DNA from: Betaproteobacteria bacterium
GTDB taxonomy: Bacteria > Pseudomonadota > Gammaproteobacteria > Burkholderiales > Usitatibacteraceae
DNA length: 64,000 nucleotides
Reading direction: 5' to 3'
Assembly (NCBI GenBank): GCA_016709665.1
Contig: JADJMI010000001.1
Location: 186,001-250,000, forward strand
Position numbers and translations under genes: made by a program. Under the pieces are notes generated by a model. The model was not told where the DNA came from and searched no databases. It saw only the letters and a list, made by a program, of their open reading frames with translations. Of the stretch, positions 38,196-46,025 are shown one piece after another. Numbering within the stretch: the first letter of the stretch is position 1; each line of letters starts with the position of its first letter.

Positions 38196-39677
38196 TTGAA
38201 TTCGATCGCCTCCTTTTCATTCGACAACACCTTCGCGCGAAAGCTCGAGGGCTTCTACGTGCCGTGGCAGCCGGCCGCCGCGCCCGCGCCGCGCCTGCTG
38301 CACTTCGACCGGGCGCTCGCGGACGAGCTGGGCCTTCGCGTCGATGGCATGGACGAGGCCGCGCTCGCCGCCCTCTTCGCCGGCAACACGGTGCCCGAGG
38401 GGGCCTACCCCGTCGCGCAGGTCTACGCGGGCCACCAGTTCGGCGGCTTCTCGCCGCGCCTGGGCGACGGCCGGGCGCTGCTGCTGGGCGAAGTGATCGA
38501 CCGGAAGGGAAATCGCCGCGACATCGCCTTCAAGGGGTCGGGCCGGACGCCCTTCGCCCGCAACGGCGACGGCAAGGCCGCCGTGGGGCCGATGCTGCGC
38601 GAGGTGCTGGTCGGCGAGGCCATGCACGCACTGGGCATCCCCACCACGCGCGCGCTCGCGGTCGCCGCCACGGGTGACACCGCGCAGCGCGAACGGCCGC
38701 TGCCCGGCGCGGTACTCACCCGCGTCGCGGCGAGCCACCTCCGCGTGGGCACCTTCCAGTACTTCGCCTCCCTCGGAATCGACGAGGACGTGCGGAAGCT
38801 CCTCGATTACACCGTCGCCCGGCACGACCCGGCCCTCGCGCGCTCCGCCAATCCCGCGCTCGGCCTGCTCGAGGCCGTCGTCGCCCGGCAGGCCGCCCTC
38901 ATCGCGCAGTGGATGAACGCGGGTTTCATCCACGGCGTGATGAACACCGACAACATGACGATCTCGGGCGAGACCATCGACTACGGCCCCTGCGCGTTCA
39001 TGGAGGCGTTCGACCCGGCGGCGGTGTTCAGCTCCATCGACCAGCACGGCCGCTACGCGTACCGCAACCAGCCCGAGATCGCGCTGTGGAACCTGACGCG
39101 CCTGGCCGAATCGCTGCTGCCGCTCATCGATGAGGAAGCGGAGAAGTCCGTGGCGCTCGCGACCGAGGTGCTCAACACCTTCCCGGAGCGCTATCGCGGC
39201 CACCTGCTACGCGGGCAGCGGGCGAAGCTGGGGCTCGCGACGCAGGAAATCGACGATGCGTCGCTCGTGGAAGAGTGGCTCGCGCTGCTGCACGCGCAGA
39301 AGGTGGATTACACCCTCGCGTGGCGCCGGCTCGCCGATGCCGCGGCCGGTGACGAGGCGCCGCTGCGCGCGCTGTTCGCGAATGCGCAGTCGCCCGATTC
39401 GTGGCTGGCGCGGTGGAAGGCGCGCGGCGACCTCGAAGGCGGGACCGGATCGGATCGCGCGAAGGCGATGCGGCAGGTGAACCCCTTCGTGATCCCGCGC
39501 AACCATCGCGTGGAAGAAGCCCTCGCCGCGGCGCAGGACGAAAGCGATCTCGCGCCCTTCGAGAAGCTGCTGGCGGCGCTGAAGCGGCCCTTCGACGAGG
39601 ATGGGGAGCAGGCGCCTTACGGCGAGCCCGCGCCGGTGGAAGTGACGGCCTGCTACAGGACGTTCTGCGGGACGTGA
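38196..39677 (+). CDS. selO: SelO/YdiU family protein AMPylase
   Basis: This protein has about 493 residues from TTG 38196; GTG 38166 is an alternative, and neither has a clear ribosome-binding site. The pseudokinase signatures are G-H-Q-F-G-G-F-S-P-R-L-G-D-G-R-A, D-I-A-F-K-G-S-G-R-T-P-F-A-R-N-G-D-G, V-R-V-G-T-F-like S-H-L-R-V-G-T-F-Q and G-V-M-N-T-D-N-M. The C-terminus is R-T-F-C-G-T, as in bacterial homologues. SelO binds ATP in a flipped orientation and transfers AMP to Ser/Thr/Tyr of target proteins under redox stress. The protein is intact over the full family length. It is divergent from the BvgS-like kinase gene. Confidence 0.92.
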   Translation: MNSIASFSFDNTFARKLEGFYVPWQPAAAPAPRLLHFDRALADELGLRVDGMDEAALAALFAGNTVPEGAYPVAQVYAGHQFGGFSPRLGDGRALLLGEVIDRKGNRRDIAFKGSGRTPFARNGDGKAAVGPMLREVLVGEAMHALGIPTTRALAVAATGDTAQRERPLPGAVLTRVAASHLRVGTFQYFASLGIDEDVRKLLDYTVARHDPALARSANPALGLLEAVVARQAALIAQWMNAGFIHGVMNTDNMTISGETIDYGPCAFMEAFDPAAVFSSIDQHGRYAYRNQPEIALWNLTRLAESLLPLIDEEAEKSVALATEVLNTFPERYRGHLLRGQRAKLGLATQEIDDASLVEEWLALLHAQKVDYTLAWRRLADAAAGDEAPLRALFANAQSPDSWLARWKARGDLEGGTGSDRAKAMRQVNPFVIPRNHRVEEALAAAQDESDLAPFEKLLAALKRPFDEDGEQAPYGEPAPVEVTACYRTFCGT

Positions 39678-39902
39678 TCTCTCGCGCCGGCTGTCAGGGC
39701 CAGTGCCCCGCGAAGTCGAAGGAGAGTCGGGGGTGGTGGCCGGGGGCGCTCGGTCAGTCGGCGGGCCGGGGGCAGAAAGGCGCGCGGCGGCCGGCGGGGC
39801 GGGGTGTGGGGGGAAGCCTCGGCTGGCCCCCCCTGAAAGCATTAATGAATAGCTTAACGGATCAGGCCCGCGAAGGGTTGAATGCCGCGCTGTAGACGAG
39901 GC
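39678..39902. other. 225-base non-coding stretch after selO
   Basis: The stretch is G-rich between about 39720 and 39830, then unusually AT-rich for this genome around 39840-39862 (AAAGCATTAATGAATAGCTT). I see no gene and no clear terminator. The composition change may mark an old insertion or the edge of the toxin-antitoxin island. Confidence 0.4.
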
Positions 39903-40313
39903 TTATCCGGCTACGGGCTGGATCCGCAACGCGCCCGTCGCTTCCGCGATGACATCGAAATCGCGGTCGTCATGCAACAGCGCCAGCGAGTGCTCGATGG
40001 CCACCTGCGCGATCAGGCAATCGTTGCTGCTGCGGGGCGTGCGCCCCCGGCGCCGGCATTCCTGGTAGAGACGCGCCGCGCTCACGTGGCTCCCGACGGG
40101 GTCGCGGGGAATGAAGCACGCGAGTTCGGCCAGGTAGGCGAGCAGGGCATCGAATCGCCCGGGCGAGTCCGCGCCCTGCAGCACCTCCTGGATGACCAGG
40201 GGCGTGGTGGCGACGATCTCGTCCTCGGCCAGGAGCGCTTCCAGCGTCCCGACCTGCGGCGTTGCCCGTCCCCGGAGAAAGTCGATCCAGACGGAGGTAT
40301 CGACCAGGACCAT
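39903..40313 (-). CDS. vapC: PIN-domain toxin (VapC)
   Basis: This 136-residue ribonuclease toxin has V-D-T-S-V-W-I-D-F at the N-terminus (first Asp of the active site), E at about 43 in I-Q-E-V-L-Q-G, N-D-C-L-I-A in the last third (second Asp), and H-D-D-R-D-F-D (final acidic cluster). These are the four acidic residues of the PIN fold. ATG 40313 overlaps the antitoxin stop (TGATG), the usual VapBC arrangement. VapC toxins cut initiator tRNA or rRNA when the antitoxin is lost. Confidence 0.92.
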   Translation of the reverse strand: MVLVDTSVWIDFLRGRATPQVGTLEALLAEDEIVATTPLVIQEVLQGADSPGRFDALLAYLAELACFIPRDPVGSHVSAARLYQECRRRGRTPRSSNDCLIAQVAIEHSLALLHDDRDFDVIAEATGALRIQPVAG

Positions 40314-40516
40314 CAGGCGCCGCTGCGCACGCGCTTGTGGTCGTAGTCCTTGCGGATACCGCCGGTGCCCTTGAGCTCCAGCAGCCGCTTCTGCCGGCCC
40401 CCATGGACGAACCGGCGCAGCGCGATATCGACGGCCTCTCGCATCGTCGTCACGTTGGCGAGCTCCATGGCTTCGCGGACCAGTTCGTCGTCGAGAACGA
40501 TGTTCGTGCGCACCAT
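40313..40516 (-). CDS. vapB: VapB-type antitoxin
   Basis: This 67-residue ribbon-helix-helix-type antitoxin opens with V-R-T-N-I-V-L-D-D-E-L-V-R-E-A-M (beta strand plus first helix), followed by T-T-M-R-E-A-V-D-I-A-L-R-R. The VapC-binding tail includes L-L-E-L-K-G-T-G-G. It overlaps vapC by one base. AGGAG precedes the ATG and lies inside an inverted repeat that is the probable operator. Confidence 0.9.
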   Translation of the reverse strand: MVRTNIVLDDELVREAMELANVTTMREAVDIALRRFVHGGRQKRLLELKGTGGIRKDYDHKRVRSGA

Positions 40517-40535
40517 ACACCTCCTGATGTGTATG
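40514..40535 (-). promoter_or_regulatory. probable VapB operator (perfect inverted repeat)
   Basis: CATACAC, eight bases, GTGTATG forms perfect seven-base arms. The repeat covers the vapB ribosome-binding site and start codon, where a bound VapB dimer would block both transcription and translation. Confidence 0.65.
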
Positions 40536-40562
40536 GAAAGGATAGCACGGTGACACCGGGGG

Positions 40563-40608
40563 CCGGGGGCGAAAACCCCGGGACGGCGGGCAGGATTTCC
40601 CACCCGCC
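40563..40608 (-). terminator. possible terminator hairpins after the aldo/keto reductase operon
   Basis: Directly after the last gene of the seven-gene operon, GGCGGG (40586-40591) pairs with CCCGCC (40603-40608), and CCGGGG (40563-40568) pairs with CCCCGG (40576-40581). Neither hairpin has a T tract, so termination may be weak or Rho-dependent. Confidence 0.3.
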
Positions 40609-41646
40609 TCAGATGTGGCCCATCACCCGCTTCGGCCGGTACGGCGCCTCGAGCCGAGCCACTTCGTCCTTCGTGAGTTCGATGTCCGTCCCCTCGACGA
40701 GCGCCTCGAGTTCCTGCACGGTCTGCGGCCCGACGATGGGCGCCGTGACGCCGCCACCGGCGCCCAGGGGAGACACCAGCCAGGCACAGGCCACGTGCGC
40801 GCGGCTCACGCCCCGCGCGGCCGCCACCTCGCCCACGGCCCGCGCCACCTCGCGGTCCGGTTCTTCCGCGTAGTACTGGCGCCGGAGCGCGTCGTGGGCC
40901 TTGCGCACGCTGCCGACATCGCCGGTCGCATCGGGGTCTTCCGTGAGGAACCCGCGCGCGAGCGGGCTCCACGGGATGCAGCCCACGCCCTGGTCCCGCA
41001 ACAGCGGCATCATCTCCCGCTCCTCCTCGCGGTAGGCGAGGTTGTAGTGGTTCTGCATCGAGACCCACTTCGTCCAGCCGTGCCGCTCGGCCACCTGCTG
41101 TGCCTTGGCGAACTGCCACGCCCACATGCTGGAAGCGCCGATGTAGCGCGCCTTGCCCGACTTCACCACGTCGTGCAGGGCCTCCATGAATTCCTCCACG
41201 GGCGTCGCGTAGTCCCAGCGGTGGATCTGGTAGAGGTCCACGTAGTCCATCTTCAGGCGCTGGAGCGAGGCGTCGATGGCCGCGAAGATGCGCTTTCGCG
41301 ACAGGCCCTGCCGGTTGGGACGTTTCGCGAGGCCGAGGGACTTCGGATCCTGCCCCGAGGTGAAATCCATGGATACCGGGTTGTAGACCTTGGTCGCGAT
41401 CACCATCTCGTCGCGGCAGCCGAACTCGCGCACGAACTTGCCGACGAGGATCTCCGATTCCCCGGCCGAATAGGTGTCGGCGGTGTCGAGGAAGTTCACG
41501 CCCAGCTCGATGGCGCGGCGCACGATCGGGCGCGCGGCTTCCTCGTCCAGGATCCACGGCCGCCATTGGGGCGACCCGTAGCTCATCATGCCCAGGCACA
41601 GGCGCGAGACCTGCACCCCCGTGCGGCCCAGCGTCGCGACCTTCAT
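40609..41646 (-). CDS. aldo/keto reductase
   Basis: This 345-residue AKR (Tas/YajO-like) has the catalytic tetrad visible: D in F-L-D-T-A-D-T-Y-S (with Y), K in I-A-T-K-V-Y, and H in L-Y-Q-I-H-R-W-D. The NADPH-binding end includes W-S-P-L-A-R-G. ATG 41646 overlaps the stop of the NodB-family gene (ATGA), making it the last gene of the seven-gene operon that starts with the TauD-like dioxygenase. It probably reduces an aldehyde or ketone intermediate of that pathway. Confidence 0.9.
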   Translation of the reverse strand: MKVATLGRTGVQVSRLCLGMMSYGSPQWRPWILDEEAARPIVRRAIELGVNFLDTADTYSAGESEILVGKFVREFGCRDEMVIATKVYNPVSMDFTSGQDPKSLGLAKRPNRQGLSRKRIFAAIDASLQRLKMDYVDLYQIHRWDYATPVEEFMEALHDVVKSGKARYIGASSMWAWQFAKAQQVAERHGWTKWVSMQNHYNLAYREEEREMMPLLRDQGVGCIPWSPLARGFLTEDPDATGDVGSVRKAHDALRRQYYAEEPDREVARAVGEVAAARGVSRAHVACAWLVSPLGAGGGVTAPIVGPQTVQELEALVEGTDIELTKDEVARLEAPYRPKRVMGHI

Positions 41647-42488
41647 CGGGCGCCGCGGAAGGGGGAACGGCTGTCGTATTCCTTCGCCGCCGCCTCGAGG
41701 GTGAGGAAGACGGCGCTCTTCTCCACCAGCGCATCGAGCAGCTTCTCGAGCATCAGCATGCGATGCCCGCGCCCGATCACGTACGGGTGGCAGGTGTAGG
41801 TGAGCACGCCCCATTCCTCCGTGCGCCGCATGTACTCGAAATCGTCGCTCCAGTTCTCCAGCACCCCGCTCGCATTCATGAGCCCGGGCGTCACGCTCGT
41901 GGGCAGGCGCAGGAACTCGAAATGCGGGAAGTCGTCCAGCGACCAGCTGATGGGCATCTCGATGAGGGGGCTTTCGGGCCCGAACGCGATCGCGCGGTCC
42001 AGGTGCACCACGTCGCCGGTGCGCGCGCGGTAGGGCGAGTGGTCGTGCCCCATCATGCTGCTCTCGTAGAGGAAGCCGTACTTGAGGAGGAGCGGGAGCG
42101 TGACCGGGCTCAGGTCCCACGAGGGCGAGCGGTAGCCGCGGGGCTTCACGCCCGTGAGCTGCACGATGCGCTCCGTGCCGCGCACGAGCGTCGCTTCCTC
42201 TTCCTCCGGCTTCAGGCTCGCCGGCGGCACGTGCGTCCAGCCGTGGTGGCCCACCTCGTGCCCCTCGGCGACGATGCGCTCGCACAGGGCCGGGTAGGTG
42301 TCGATGATGACGCCCGGGATGAAGAACGAGGCGGGGATGCCGCGGCGCTTCAGCAGGTCGAGAATGCGGGGCAAGGCGACCGCGCCGAACTCGCCGCGCG
42401 AGACGGGCGTGGGGCTGGTGAGCCCCCGGGCCACGAGGCCGGACATGGCGTCGAAATCGAAGGTGATGCAGGCGATGTGGCGGGCCAT
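41643..42488 (-). CDS. NodB-fold deacetylase/amidase (polysaccharide deacetylase family, imidase-like)
   Basis: This 281-residue protein has no signal peptide. C-I-T-F-D-F-D-A gives D11/D13, H-E-V-G-H-H-G-W-T-H supplies zinc histidines, and Y-R-S-P-S-W-D-L-S is the substrate loop. A stretch M-G-H-D-H-S-P-Y-R-A-R-T-G-D also matches cytoplasmic members such as cyclic imidases, PuuE allantoinase and Helicobacter PgdA-like proteins. Cytoplasmic location and neighbours suggest hydrolysis of a small cyclic amide or N-acyl compound, not of cell-wall glycan. It is ten bases after the M20 peptidase and overlaps the aldo/keto reductase. Confidence 0.82.
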   Translation of the reverse strand: MARHIACITFDFDAMSGLVARGLTSPTPVSRGEFGAVALPRILDLLKRRGIPASFFIPGVIIDTYPALCERIVAEGHEVGHHGWTHVPPASLKPEEEEATLVRGTERIVQLTGVKPRGYRSPSWDLSPVTLPLLLKYGFLYESSMMGHDHSPYRARTGDVVHLDRAIAFGPESPLIEMPISWSLDDFPHFEFLRLPTSVTPGLMNASGVLENWSDDFEYMRRTEEWGVLTYTCHPYVIGRGHRMLMLEKLLDALVEKSAVFLTLEAAAKEYDSRSPFRGAR

Positions 42489-42498
42489 GGGGCCTCCC

Positions 42499-43664
42499 TC
42501 AGGCGTTGGCGAGTGCGAGGATCGTGAGGGCCAGGGCCTGCGCGCGCGGGACGATGCTCTCCAGGTCGCACCATTCGCGATCGGTATGGACGTGGCCCCC
42601 GACAGGCCCGGTGGCGCAGATCGTGGGCACCCCCGCGGAGGCGACGATGCCGCTGTCCGCCGAACCGCCGGTGAACTCCCCCTCCACCTTCATGCCCAGC
42701 GTCGCGGCGCTCGCCTGGTAGCGCGAGAGCAGCGCGAGGCTCGCGGCGTGGGCTCGAGCGGCAGGAAGATCGCCTCGTTCGTGACGTGCGCGTGGGTGTT
42801 GGGCGTGGAGTGGCGTTCGATGATCTCGCGGATGCGGGCCCGGAGCGCCTCGCGGTCCGCCGTGGCGGGGTAGCGGATGTCGAGCTGGCCCTGCGCGTGC
42901 TCCGCGACGATGTTGACCGTCATGCCGCCCTTCATCGTGCCCACGTTGGCCGAGATGCCGGTGGCCGGGTCCGCGAGGGCGTGCAGGTCGATCACCTTGC
43001 GCGCGAGGGCGTCGATGGCGCTCGCGCCCTTCTCCGGGTTCACGCCGGAGTGCGCCGCGATGCCGTGCACCTCGAAATCGTAGAAGAGCGCGCCCTTGCG
43101 GCCCGTGATGACGTTGCCCGTGGGGCGCCCCGGCTCGGCGTTGAAGGCCGCCAGCGCCCCGCGCGCCATGTCGAAGGTGATGTCGCGCGACCCGGGCGAG
43201 GCGACTTCCTCGTCACCGGTGAAGAGGACGCGAAGCGGCGGGGCGGATGGCTTCAGTTCCGCGAAGGCCCTCGCCACGAAGGCATTCATCACCAGGCCCG
43301 ACTTCATGTCCGCCACGCCCGGGCCGTAGCCCTTGCCGCCTTCCGCGCGGAAGGGGCGGCGCGCCGCCGTGCCTGCGGGAAAGACCGTGTCCATGTGGCC
43401 CAGGAGCAGGACATGGGGCGCGCCGGTCGCCCCGTACGCCACCTCCGAGGAAACGCAGTCGCCGTACCTGTCGACCGCGTGGCGCCGCGTGGGGATTCCG
43501 GCGTCCTTCATCAACGCCTCGAAGAGCGAGGCCATGCGGTCGGCGCCGGCCTTGTCGGCGCTGCCGCTGTCGAGGTTCACCGCCGTCTCCAGCAAGGCCA
43601 GCATCTCGCCGCGGTGGCCGGCGATCCAGTCCAGCACTTCCTGCGACTTGGCGCCCGCGCTCAC
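42499..43664 (-). pseudogene. M20 metallopeptidase (carboxypeptidase G2/ArgE-like), frameshifted
   Basis: GTG 43664 overlaps the upstream stop (GTGA). The first frame covers about 300 residues, with the di-zinc ligands in L-L-G-H-M-D-T-V-F (His), P-G-V-A-D-M-K-S-G (Asp) and F-T-G-D-E-E-V-A-S (Glu pair), and the dimerisation domain. At about 42745-42753 the frame breaks. Adding one base restores the last 90 residues, which include G-G-S-A-D-S-G-I and G-G-H-V-H-T-D-R-E (terminal His ligand), and gives 388 residues. A missing base is the likeliest cause. Such enzymes remove a terminal amino acid or split N-acyl amino acids. It probably handles an amide product in this operon. Confidence 0.85.
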
Positions 43665-44227
43665 GTCGCCGCCTTGTCCTTCTGCCAGCGCATCTCGATG
43701 TCGAGCTTGTCCTTCGTCTCGAGCTGCACGCGCATTCCCTTGATCATCGTGCCGTAGGCCAGGTAGTACGCCGCCAGCAGGGTGATGTCGGTGATGGCGC
43801 GCTCGCTGAAGTGCTTGTTCATCAGGGCGAAGGTCTCGTCGCTCACGGAAGCCGGCGAGCCGAACTCCAGCACGTAGCGCACGGTGAGGCGCTCGTCCTC
43901 CGGGAGCGAGGCGGGCACGCGGCCGGCGAGGATCTCGTCCACCGCATCCTTCGGGATGCCCGCCTGGATGGCGAGGCCCGCATGGTGCGTCGCGGCGTAC
44001 TTCACGGCGTGGCCGATGGTGACGATGACGAGCTCGCGGATGCGCTCGTTGATCGCCGTGTGGTAGCGGACGTAGTCGCCGAAGTGGGCGAAGCGCCGCA
44101 GCCCCTCCGGCGCGTGGGCGAGCGACTGCATCGCGTTGGAGATCCACCCGCGGCTCGCCGCGATCTCGGCGTACACGGCCTCGAGTTCGGGATCGGTCTT
44201 CGGGTCCCTGCTGGACAGCACTGCCAT
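43661..44227 (-). CDS. carboxymuconolactone decarboxylase/AhpD-like family protein
   Basis: This 188-residue all-helical protein of the CMD family has I-R-E-L-V-I-V-T-I-G-H-A-V-K-Y-A-A-T-H-H-A-G-like core helices. The C-x-x-C pair of peroxidase-type AhpD is absent, and two histidines stand where the catalytic region lies. It is therefore more like the CMD lactone-ring or isomerase group, or a non-redox member. Next to a Bug protein and an M20 peptidase it may decarboxylate or isomerise a ring-derived intermediate; this is inference. Length is at the long end for the family. Confidence 0.82.
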   Translation of the reverse strand: MAVLSSRDPKTDPELEAVYAEIAASRGWISNAMQSLAHAPEGLRRFAHFGDYVRYHTAINERIRELVIVTIGHAVKYAATHHAGLAIQAGIPKDAVDEILAGRVPASLPEDERLTVRYVLEFGSPASVSDETFALMNKHFSERAITDITLLAAYYLAYGTMIKGMRVQLETKDKLDIEMRWQKDKAAT

Positions 44228-44282
44228 GGCCGTTGCTCCGTCGTTGATGGGGCACTGCGCGGGCGCCGGAGCGCCCGGGGGA

Positions 44283-45254
44283 TCACTTCGGCTGCACGCC
44301 GGCCGCGGCCATCACCTGCTTCCAGGTGGCGACCTGCGTCTCGACGAACTTCGTGAATTCCGCGCTCGTGCCGCCGACCGGGGTGGTGCCCATGCCGAGG
44401 AGCTTGTCCCGCACGGCCGGCGTCTGCATCGCCTGGTTCGCGGCCTTGTTGAGGACCTGGATGATCTCGTCGGGCGTGCCGGCCGGGGCGGCGAGCCCGA
44501 GCCAGGACGACGCGTTGAAGCCGGGAACGCCCGATTCCGCCACCGTGGGAACGTCCGGCGCGATGGGGTGGCGCTTCGCGGTGCTGACGGCGATGGCGCG
44601 CAGCCTCTTGCCCTCCACCAGCGACCACGCACCCGGCATGGAGTCGAACTGCATGGTGATCTGGCCGCCCATCACGTCGACGTTGGCCTTGGCGCTGCCC
44701 TGGTAGGGGATGTGCATGATGTCGACCTTCGCCATGGACTTGAGCATCTCCATGAACAGGTACATGGAGGAGCCCGCGCCCGCCGAGCCGTAGGTGAGCT
44801 TGCCCGGCTGCTCGCGCGCGGCCTTGAGGATGTCCTGCAGCGTCTTGTAGGGCGAATCCGGGGCGACCACGATCACGTTGGTGCTCGAGATCGTGTGGAC
44901 GATCATCCTGAAGTCCTTCACCGGGTCGTGCGGCATGTCCTTGATGAGGGCCGGGTTCGAGCCGAAGTTGTTGATGGCCGTCACGATGAGCGTGTAGCCG
45001 TCGGCCGGCTGGGTCTTCACCCACGCGGCGCCGAGGTTGCTGTTGGCGCCGGGCTTGTTCTCGATGACGACGGGCTGCTTGAGGATGTTCGTCATCTCCG
45101 CCGCGATCACGCGCGTGGCGACGTCCGTCTGGCCGCCGGGCGGGTTGGCCACGACGATCTTGATGGTGCGCGTGGGGAACGACTGCGCGGCGACCTCGCC
45201 CGTGGCGAAAGCCGCCGTGGCCGAGACAAGCAGGACTGCGATCCAGGACTTCAT
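44283..45254 (-). CDS. Bug-family (TctC-like) periplasmic solute-binding protein
   Basis: This 323-residue protein has a signal peptide (cleavage after E-V-A-A-Q), then F-P-T-R-T-I-K-I-V-V-A-N-P-P-G-G, V-V-I-E-N-K-P-G-A, Q-P-A-D-G-Y-T-L-I and H-I-P-Y-Q-G-S. The first ligand-binding loop is N-P-P-G-G-Q-T-D where most family members have P-x-A-A-G-G. It lies mid-operon between an SDR and a CMD gene, so its ligand should be the pathway substrate. No TctA/TctB partners are present in the window. Confidence 0.92.
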   Translation of the reverse strand: MKSWIAVLLVSATAAFATGEVAAQSFPTRTIKIVVANPPGGQTDVATRVIAAEMTNILKQPVVIENKPGANSNLGAAWVKTQPADGYTLIVTAINNFGSNPALIKDMPHDPVKDFRMIVHTISSTNVIVVAPDSPYKTLQDILKAAREQPGKLTYGSAGAGSSMYLFMEMLKSMAKVDIMHIPYQGSAKANVDVMGGQITMQFDSMPGAWSLVEGKRLRAIAVSTAKRHPIAPDVPTVAESGVPGFNASSWLGLAAPAGTPDEIIQVLNKAANQAMQTPAVRDKLLGMGTTPVGGTSAEFTKFVETQVATWKQVMAAAGVQPK

Positions 45255-45283
45255 TCGAGCCTCCCGTGTGGAAAGTGGAACTG

Positions 45284-46006
45284 CTACCAGTTGAGGGTCA
45301 GGCTGGAGCCGCCGCAGACGTGCAGCACCTGCCCCGTGACGTATCCGTTGGCGGGTTCGGACAGGAAGTACACGGCCCTGGCGACATCCTCCGGGGTGCC
45401 GGGGCGTCCCACGATCGCGTGCTCGACCAGCCTGGCCGCGATCTCCGGCGGATTGTTCTTCTTGAAGAGTTCCGTGAGCACCGGGCCGGGCGCGATGGCG
45501 TTCACCGTGATGCCGTGCGGGCCCAGCTCCATCGCCCACGTGCGCGTGAGGCCGACCATCGCGGCCTTGGTGGCCGAGTAGATGGTGCGGGCCTTCTTGC
45601 CCAGGATGGCGCGCGAGGCGATGTTCACGATGCGCCCGAACCGGCGTGCCTTCATGCCCGGCACGAAAGCCTGCGACAGGATGACGGGGGTGCGCATCGT
45701 GAGGTTCACGCCGAGGTCGAAGGCCTCGTCGGTGACGTCCTCCAGGAAGCCCGGCGTGGGCGTGCCCGCGTTGTTGACGATGCAGTTGACCTCGAAATCG
45801 CGGGCGATGCGCGCGGCGGCCTCGCGCGTGGCCCCGGCGTCCGCGAGGTTCACCTCGTAGAAGGGACAGGCGGCGACGACCGCGTCCGCGGGCTTCACGA
45901 CATCCACGTTGATCACCGTGGCGCCCGCGGCCACGAAGTGCTTCACGATGCCCTCGCCGATGCCGTTGCTGCCCCCGGTGACGACGGCGACGAGTTTCGG
46001 GGTCAT
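45284..46006 (-). CDS. short-chain dehydrogenase/reductase
   Basis: This 240-residue classical SDR has T-G-G-S-N-G-I-G (residues 10-17) for NAD(P), N-N-A-G at 78-81, and the catalytic set S131, Y143, K147 (Y-S-A-T-K). D35 after the second strand (V-I-N-V-D) indicates NAD+ preference, hence oxidation. It ends with a family-typical G-G motif. It is 19 bases after the dioxygenase gene and 29 before the Bug gene in the same operon. It probably oxidises the hydroxylated product of the dioxygenase. Confidence 0.9.
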   Translation of the reverse strand: MTPKLVAVVTGGSNGIGEGIVKHFVAAGATVINVDVVKPADAVVAACPFYEVNLADAGATREAAARIARDFEVNCIVNNAGTPTPGFLEDVTDEAFDLGVNLTMRTPVILSQAFVPGMKARRFGRIVNIASRAILGKKARTIYSATKAAMVGLTRTWAMELGPHGITVNAIAPGPVLTELFKKNNPPEIAARLVEHAIVGRPGTPEDVARAVYFLSEPANGYVTGQVLHVCGGSSLTLNW

Positions 46007-46025
46007 GGGTCCGGGTCTCCGCGCT

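Noticed and set aside
41643..42488. Peptidoglycan or chitin deacetylase
   Set aside because: There is no signal peptide or membrane anchor, and the neighbours are small-molecule enzymes.
42745..42753. Programmed frameshift in the M20 peptidase
   Set aside because: No slippery heptamer or stem-loop was seen, and other genes in the window show the same kind of one-base break, so a read error is simpler.
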